A stretch of 15,980 bases of DNA from JALONO01 sp038209965 (lineage in GTDB: Bacteria; Bacteroidota; Bacteroidia; Cytophagales; Thermoflexibacteraceae). The notes under the pieces were generated by a model, which saw nothing but the letters and a program-made list of their open reading frames with translations, had not been told where the DNA came from and did no database searches. The position numbers and the translations under genes are program-made. The stretch is taken from NCBI GenBank assembly GCA_038209965.1, contig JBBQXF010000108.1, positions 1-15,980 on the forward strand, read 5' to 3'. Within the stretch, counting starts at the first letter, position 1. Each line of letters opens with the position of its first letter. This document shows, piece by piece, positions 12,022-15,980 of this stretch.

Positions 12022-14538
12022 TCAAGCAGTTGCCATTGGCAATGAAAAAGTAAAGGTGCTCCCTTCGCCTTTTGTGCTGTTTGCCCAGATTGCCCCGCCA
12101 TTTTTTGCCACAATTTCCTGACAAAGCTGTAGGCCCAAACCAGTGCCTTTTTCGCCACTTGTGCCCTGAGTGGTCATATTTTGGTTCTTCTGGAACAATT
12201 TGGCGGTTTGTTCTCCTGTCATGCCCACCCCATTATCGGTGATGCTGATTTCTAGGCTGGTCAGTCTTTGTTGTGTGGCCACTTTGATTTGCCCACCCTC
12301 GGGCGTAAATTTGATGGCATTGTTGATCAGGTTTCGCAACAACAAACGGAAATGGTTTTCATCTGCCCACACAAATACGCCCCCTGGTACATTCGCGACA
12401 AATGTAATATTTTTTGCTTTTGCAACTGCGGTAAAAAGATTGATGTTTTCACCTATTATTTGTTGAGTGTTTACTTGTACAGGTTGTGCATTGATGCCGT
12501 TCATTTGGGAAATGGACCACTGCAACAGGTTGTCAAGGGTGTTTTGCACGTTTTTGACATTGCTATAAAATACGGGAAGGTGCGTTTGAAATTCGTCGGT
12601 TGAAATCACCCCCATTTGCATCAAATTCAAAAAACCTTCCAAGGAAGCAACCGGGCTGCGCAGATCATGCCCCAAAATAGCAAATAATTTATCTTTGCTG
12701 TTATTGGCTTCCGTGAGTTGTTCGGCTTGTAGAGAAATAATTTCTTTTACTTTTATCGCTTTTCGCCTAGATTTAAAAATAAAATACGCAAAAATTATCA
12801 CAGCTAAAAGTCCTGCCACTACCAAATAATTGATGTACTGCTGAAATTTTTTTGCCCCTTTTTCTTTCTCTATTTCTAATTCTTTTGCCTTGCTTTCTGC
12901 CTGCAATTTCTGTTCATTTACTTTCAAATTATTTGCCAAAAGTTGTGTTTTTTGGGCAAGTGCAGTAAGGCTGTCTTGCTTGCGTTTGTCTTGTTCGTGG
13001 CGAGCAAGGGCAAAAAGTATGTCTGCTTTTGCTTGCTGTTCTATGGCAAGTTTAGCGTTTTTTTGGCGTTCTCCTTCTATCCGTTGCAGTTCCAAATCTT
13101 TGGAAAGTACCTCTTGTTTTTGCCTGTCCAATTCTTTGTCTTTGGCAAAAATGGCTATTTCTTTTTCCTTTTTCTCTATTTCTGCCTTTGCTTCCAAATT
13201 GGTAATCGCCTTTGATTTATCTACATTAAAAAGGCTATCGTTGCTTTGTTTATACAATTCGTGGTATTCCAATGCCTTTATGTAGTCTCCTTTGAGTTTA
13301 TAGCTATTGAAAAGTATTTTACTTGCTTCGCCTACTTCTTTGAGTGCCTTGATTTCTTGGGCAATTTGCAGGCTTTTTTGGGCATATTCTATGCTTTTGT
13401 CATAGTCTTTTTGTTTTTGATATACTGCTGCTATTCCATTTAGCGAATAGGTTTTGCCCCATTTATCCCCTATTTCTTCTCTTATTTTGAGGCTTTTTTG
13501 CTGGTATTCCAATGCCAAAGGATAATTGCCTTGTTTTTCGTAAATATTCCCTATATTATTCAAAGCCAAGCCTATGCCTCGTTTATCGCCTATTTCTTCT
13601 CTTATTTTGAGGCTTTTTTGGTAATATTCCAATGCCAAAGGCTCATTGCCCTGATTTCGGTAAATATTCCCTATATTATTCAGAGAGTATGAAATGCCTT
13701 GTTTATCACTTATTTCTTCACTTATTTTGAGGCTTTTTTGGTAGTATTCCAATGCCAAAGGATAATTGCCTTGAACGTTGTAAATAAGCCCTATATTATT
13801 CAAAGAGTACGAAATACCTTGTTTATCACTTATTTCTTCTTTTATTTTCAGGCTTTTTTGGTAGTATTCCAAAGCCAAAGGATAATTACCTTGATTCAAG
13901 TAAATATTCCCTATATTATTAAAAGCACCGCCTATACCTCGTTTATCTTGTATCTTCTCAAAAACAAACAATGCTTTTTGAGAGAAACCAAGTGCTTCAG
14001 GGTAATTGCCTTGATTCAAGTAAATATTCCCTATATTATTAAAAGCTGAACCTATGCCTTGTTTATCACTTATTTCTTCTTTTATTTTGAGGCTTTTTTG
14101 GTAGTATTCCAAAGCCAAAGGATAATTACCTTGATTCAAGTAAATATTCCCTATATTATTAAAAGCACCGCCTATACCTCGTTTATCTTGTATCTTCTCA
14201 AAAACAGACAATGCTTTTTGAGAGAAACCAAGTGCTTCAGGGTAATTGCCTTTTACCCAATTTCCTGTACCCATCCTAAGTGATGCCCAGCCTTTCCCTT
14301 TGTCAAAGCCTATTTTTTCACTTTTTTCGAGGGCTTGGGTAGCAAGGGCAATACAAGTATCGGGTTTGCTAGTGCGATATTCATAAGCAATATCGCACAA
14401 AGCCATGATTTTGGTCGTGTCGTGCTTGGCGGTGTTAAAGACTGTGCTTAGGCTGTCTATGAGTTTTTTGTTTTGGGCGTGGGCATGGGTCGTAAGCCCA
14501 AAAGTAAGTGCGACCAACAAAAATAATTTATTTGCCAT
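12022..14538 (-). CDS. TPR-containing sensor histidine kinase
   Basis: The protein has 838 aa from MANKLFLLVALTFGLTTHAHAQ (signal peptide, about 1-22). The sensor half (about 25-410) is an array of around nine to ten 40-residue TPRs with near-identical units (GNYPLALEYYQKSLKI and NNIGNIYLNQ). A long charged coiled coil follows (about 430-580), then a single membrane span (INYLVVAGLLAVIIFAYFIF, about 588-607). The cytoplasmic kinase has the H box ILGHDLRSP with phospho-acceptor His624, the N box LLRNLINNAIKFTPEGG (near 738), the G1 box DNGVGM (near 768) and the G2 box GTGLGL (near 800). The topology suggests a periplasmic TPR sensor signalling to a cytoplasmic response regulator, but none is adjacent. 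The gene is AT-rich, bracketed by ~85-bp direct repeats, and contains a recent internal duplication. Confidence 0.95.
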   Translation of the reverse strand: MANKLFLLVALTFGLTTHAHAQNKKLIDSLSTVFNTAKHDTTKIMALCDIAYEYRTSKPDTCIALATQALEKSEKIGFDKGKGWASLRMGTGNWVKGNYPEALGFSQKALSVFEKIQDKRGIGGAFNNIGNIYLNQGNYPLALEYYQKSLKIKEEISDKQGIGSAFNNIGNIYLNQGNYPEALGFSQKALFVFEKIQDKRGIGGAFNNIGNIYLNQGNYPLALEYYQKSLKIKEEISDKQGISYSLNNIGLIYNVQGNYPLALEYYQKSLKISEEISDKQGISYSLNNIGNIYRNQGNEPLALEYYQKSLKIREEIGDKRGIGLALNNIGNIYEKQGNYPLALEYQQKSLKIREEIGDKWGKTYSLNGIAAVYQKQKDYDKSIEYAQKSLQIAQEIKALKEVGEASKILFNSYKLKGDYIKALEYHELYKQSNDSLFNVDKSKAITNLEAKAEIEKKEKEIAIFAKDKELDRQKQEVLSKDLELQRIEGERQKNAKLAIEQQAKADILFALARHEQDKRKQDSLTALAQKTQLLANNLKVNEQKLQAESKAKELEIEKEKGAKKFQQYINYLVVAGLLAVIIFAYFIFKSRRKAIKVKEIISLQAEQLTEANNSKDKLFAILGHDLRSPVASLEGFLNLMQMGVISTDEFQTHLPVFYSNVKNVQNTLDNLLQWSISQMNGINAQPVQVNTQQIIGENINLFTAVAKAKNITFVANVPGGVFVWADENHFRLLLRNLINNAIKFTPEGGQIKVATQQRLTSLEISITDNGVGMTGEQTAKLFQKNQNMTTQGTSGEKGTGLGLQLCQEIVAKNGGAIWANSTKGEGSTFTFSLPMATA
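13821..14252 (-). repeat. Recent tandem duplication inside the TPR array (240-bp period)
   Basis: The segment 13821-14012 recurs at 14061-14252 with only two differences over 192 bp by hand comparison, an offset of exactly 240 bp or two 40-residue TPR units. Surrounding units of 120 bp (13441-13860) are more diverged, so this pair is the youngest event in the array and keeps the reading frame. Confidence 0.88.
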
Positions 14539-14541
14539 ATT

Positions 14542-14566
14542 GAGCTCTTTTTTACAAAAATAGCTC
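14542..14566. promoter_or_regulatory. Inverted repeat overlapping the kinase -7 box (possible operator or 5' hairpin)
   Basis: GAGCTCTTTTT (14542-14552) and AAAAATAGCTC (14556-14566) are complementary with one mismatch and a 3-nt spacer. The repeat covers the -7 element and the presumed transcription start of the kinase gene. Confidence 0.45.
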
Positions 14567-14586
14567 ATAATCATTTCACTCCCAAA
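14555..14586 (-). promoter_or_regulatory. Bacteroidota-type promoter for the histidine kinase gene
   Basis: On the minus strand, TTTG (14586-14583), a 20-nt spacer and TATTTTTG (14562-14555) match the TTTG-N20-TAnnTTTG promoter. The -7 box is 16 nt before the ATG at 14538. This is the best-matching promoter in the window. Confidence 0.72.
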
Positions 14587-14805
14587 ACTAAAATATCATT
14601 CACTTGGTCTTTGCCTCCGTTTTGCGGTTACCAGTGCCCTCCAGACAACTTCCCCCCCCTTTTATGGTAGCACTTTGCCCCGGTTCCCAAGATGAAGATA
14701 AGGTTCCTCGCTTTGCCCGCCCACTCAAGCTCGCAAAGGCGTTCAACCGAAACACCGGTCAACTCGTTTCCCTTTATACTTGGACACCGAGGCATCTTGC
14801 TGGAG
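14587..14805. other. Intergenic region with no recognised gene
   Basis: About 220 bp between the kinase promoter and repeat copy B. It is richer in GC than the kinase gene and contains a run of eight C (14649-14656). Short open frames cross it on both strands (up to 94 codons, running into the repeat), but none has a recognisable product or translation signals. Confidence 0.6.
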
Positions 14806-14889
14806 TATTGCCCATCGGTCTGGTTATTTTGGTTTTTGATAAAACCAAGGATAATCCCCGGCTGCATTTCAAAAAAATGGTACTGTAGA
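14806..14889 (+). repeat. Dispersed ~85-bp repeat, copy B
   Basis: This is the same element as copy A (11922-12006) in the same orientation. Its hairpin (TTTTGGTTTT / AAAACCAAGG around TGAT, with two G-T pairs) keeps the stem despite substitutions. It is located upstream of the kinase promoter. Confidence 0.85.
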
Positions 14890-14995
14890 TGCTTTAAGAT
14901 GGTGAAATGCACCCATCGAGACCGCTTAAATTACATCAGGCAAAGCTGGTTAATTGTTTGGGGGTTGATAAGCCTGAAGCCTAATTCTTGGTTAA

Positions 14996-15025
14996 ATCAG
15001 ATCTTATTAAGGAATAAAATCTGAT
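14996..15025. terminator. Strong AT-rich hairpin, possible terminator of the DUF2306 gene
   Basis: ATCAGATCTTATT (14996-15008) pairs with AATAAAATCTGAT (15013-15025) with one mismatch and an AAGG loop. It lies 85 bp downstream of the DUF2306 stop on the minus strand. The minus-strand 3' flank is TTTAACC, only a short T-run, so termination is plausible but not certain. The rest of 14890-15109 shows nothing else. Confidence 0.45.
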
Positions 15026-15109
15026 ATGTAGATTTCTTGTGAGAATTGAATATCTGGTTACTACGCCCACTTTCGATCCCACAAAATCACAAATTGATAG
15101 TTTGGGCTT

Positions 15110-15817
15110 TCACCCGCCAAATGTCGTATCCAATTGAACGCGTTCAGCTAAGATCTTTGTCTTGTTTACTTTTCTATTATAGTCCCAGATGATCCAAGTA
15201 ATGATTGGCTGGCCGATTGCAATTGGAATAATGAGCAACAAGACTTGTGGCAAAAACGGAAACAGTTTGGAGTTGTTCACTAAAAATGCGGTCAATGCTG
15301 CAATAAAGCCGTGCGACATCCTGAAAATGTGAATGAAAAGCCAATAGAATTTATTCGTCGGCTTTTTGATGTAATTGTACAAGTCAACTCCGCAGCAATA
15401 AAGCCCAATCGTCGAGAACGCAAAAAGTACGATAGAAAAAAACAGGTCAGTATTTAAATTGGTGATTCCCAAAAAGACAAATACAAACGAGGTCAACAGC
15501 ATGCCAATGGTCAAAAGCCAATCCATTAGATGTGGCTTCTGCCCCTTATTGAGGGTCTTGATAAATAATATTCGGTAACCGGTCGCTGCTTGATAAAAGC
15601 TAATGATTGCGATTGGAATAAAGATGTGGAGTTCTGGTTTGAAAATACCGGCATTGAGTCCGAGCAAGGTCGTTACGGCCATAGACCAAAAAAACACTTT
15701 TCCCGAAAGTCGGTGCGTTGTTTGTCCTTTTTTTGCGAGCATGGCCACGAGTCCTCCGACTAAAGTCAAACTTCCCGCAATGATGTGAATTGGTTTTAAG
15801 AGGTCTAAAATAATCAT
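15110..15817 (-). CDS. DUF2306-family membrane protein
   Basis: This 235-aa protein has about seven or eight hydrophobic segments. The DUF2306 pattern is visible: IHIIAGSLTLVGGLVAMLAKKG near the N-terminus (10-31), then HRLSGKVFFWSM (35-46), and later the C-terminal HIFRMSHGFIAALTAF with two His in a membrane context. The His residues (11, 35 and the HIFRMSH pair) could bind heme or metal, but no function has been established for the family to my knowledge. The start at the ATG at 15817 places the first membrane segment right after MIILDLLK. It is the only gene in the last 1.4 kb and is moderately AT-rich. The 160 bp upstream hold TTGATCA-type short repeats but no clear promoter. Confidence 0.85.
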   Translation of the reverse strand: MIILDLLKPIHIIAGSLTLVGGLVAMLAKKGQTTHRLSGKVFFWSMAVTTLLGLNAGIFKPELHIFIPIAIISFYQAATGYRILFIKTLNKGQKPHLMDWLLTIGMLLTSFVFVFLGITNLNTDLFFSIVLFAFSTIGLYCCGVDLYNYIKKPTNKFYWLFIHIFRMSHGFIAALTAFLVNNSKLFPFLPQVLLLIIPIAIGQPIITWIIWDYNRKVNKTKILAERVQLDTTFGG

Positions 15818-15980
15818 ACGTCATGTTTAAAGGTTTGAAAGGGTAGTTAATAGTCTAAACTTGATTGGTGAATGTCAACAGGAAAAGTTGTTTAAGGCCA
15901 TGTTAACTTCTGAATTGTCAATTAAAAAGTGCAGTTAGCCAGTTGATCAATTGCGAACAAGTTTCTTGATCAGTTGTCAG

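Noticed and set aside
13441..14260. Regular ~120-bp repeats that could suggest a CRISPR or minisatellite
   Set aside because: The period is 40 codons and the repeats translate in frame to TPR units; there are no short repeats with unique spacers.
14649..14656. Run of eight C as a phase-variable tract
   Set aside because: It is not within a supported gene or between promoter elements, so there is no evident switch to control.
14604..14912. Two overlapping 94-codon frames, one per strand
   Set aside because: They cross the dispersed repeat and the intergenic spacer, show no family signature, and copy A disrupts the corresponding frame.

Overview
The window looks like chromosomal DNA of a member of the Bacteroidota, possibly a Saprospiria- or Cytophagia-like lineage, with moderate to high GC over most of its length. 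Several upstream regions carry the phylum's -7 element TAnnTTTG, one of them with a TTTG -33 element 20 nt away. Starts mostly lack Shine-Dalgarno sequences. The gene content also fits: lipoproteins, a 3-keto-disaccharide hydrolase (DUF1080) multidomain protein, a TPR sensor histidine kinase with no adjacent regulator, and a retropepsin-like lipoprotein.

Left part (1-3100): two minus-strand envelope genes, a DUF1080/PA14-like secreted protein that runs off the left edge and a small lipoprotein. Divergent from them is an SPFH/prohibitin-type membrane protein closed by a very strong hairpin terminator.

3146-5854: a plus-strand cluster of a two-domain ring-cleaving dioxygenase (MhqO-like), an alpha/beta hydrolase (MhqD-like) and, four bases further on, a GTG-started UbiA-family prenyltransferase. 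The first two resemble the Bacillus MhqO/MhqD pair that handles quinones and electrophiles. A terminator lies at 5821-5854.

5988-8101: a compact two-gene type II restriction-modification module, a D12-class (DpnM/Dam-like) adenine methyltransferase followed 2 nt later by a PD-(D/E)xK endonuclease. Next to it, on the other strand, is a short internally deleted remnant of the mutL 3' end.

8299-11853: sco (copper chaperone) and a lipoprotein form a minus-strand operon. The lipoprotein has a double retropepsin-like fold signature in which both catalytic Asp positions appear replaced. Divergent from sco is mutL, with a symmetric pair of TAACTTTG boxes between them.

11854-15817: an AT-rich TPR/coiled-coil/histidine kinase gene (838 aa) is bracketed by two direct copies of an ~85-bp structured repeat. 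It contains a recent 240-bp-period duplication inside its TPR array. Its composition and scarcity of GATC differ from the neighbours, which suggests acquisition. A DUF2306 membrane protein closes the window.

The most unusual points are the apparently dead retropepsin-like lipoprotein, the mutL remnant beside the restriction module, and the repeat-bracketed kinase gene. I see no RNA genes, CRISPR arrays, transposases or integrases.
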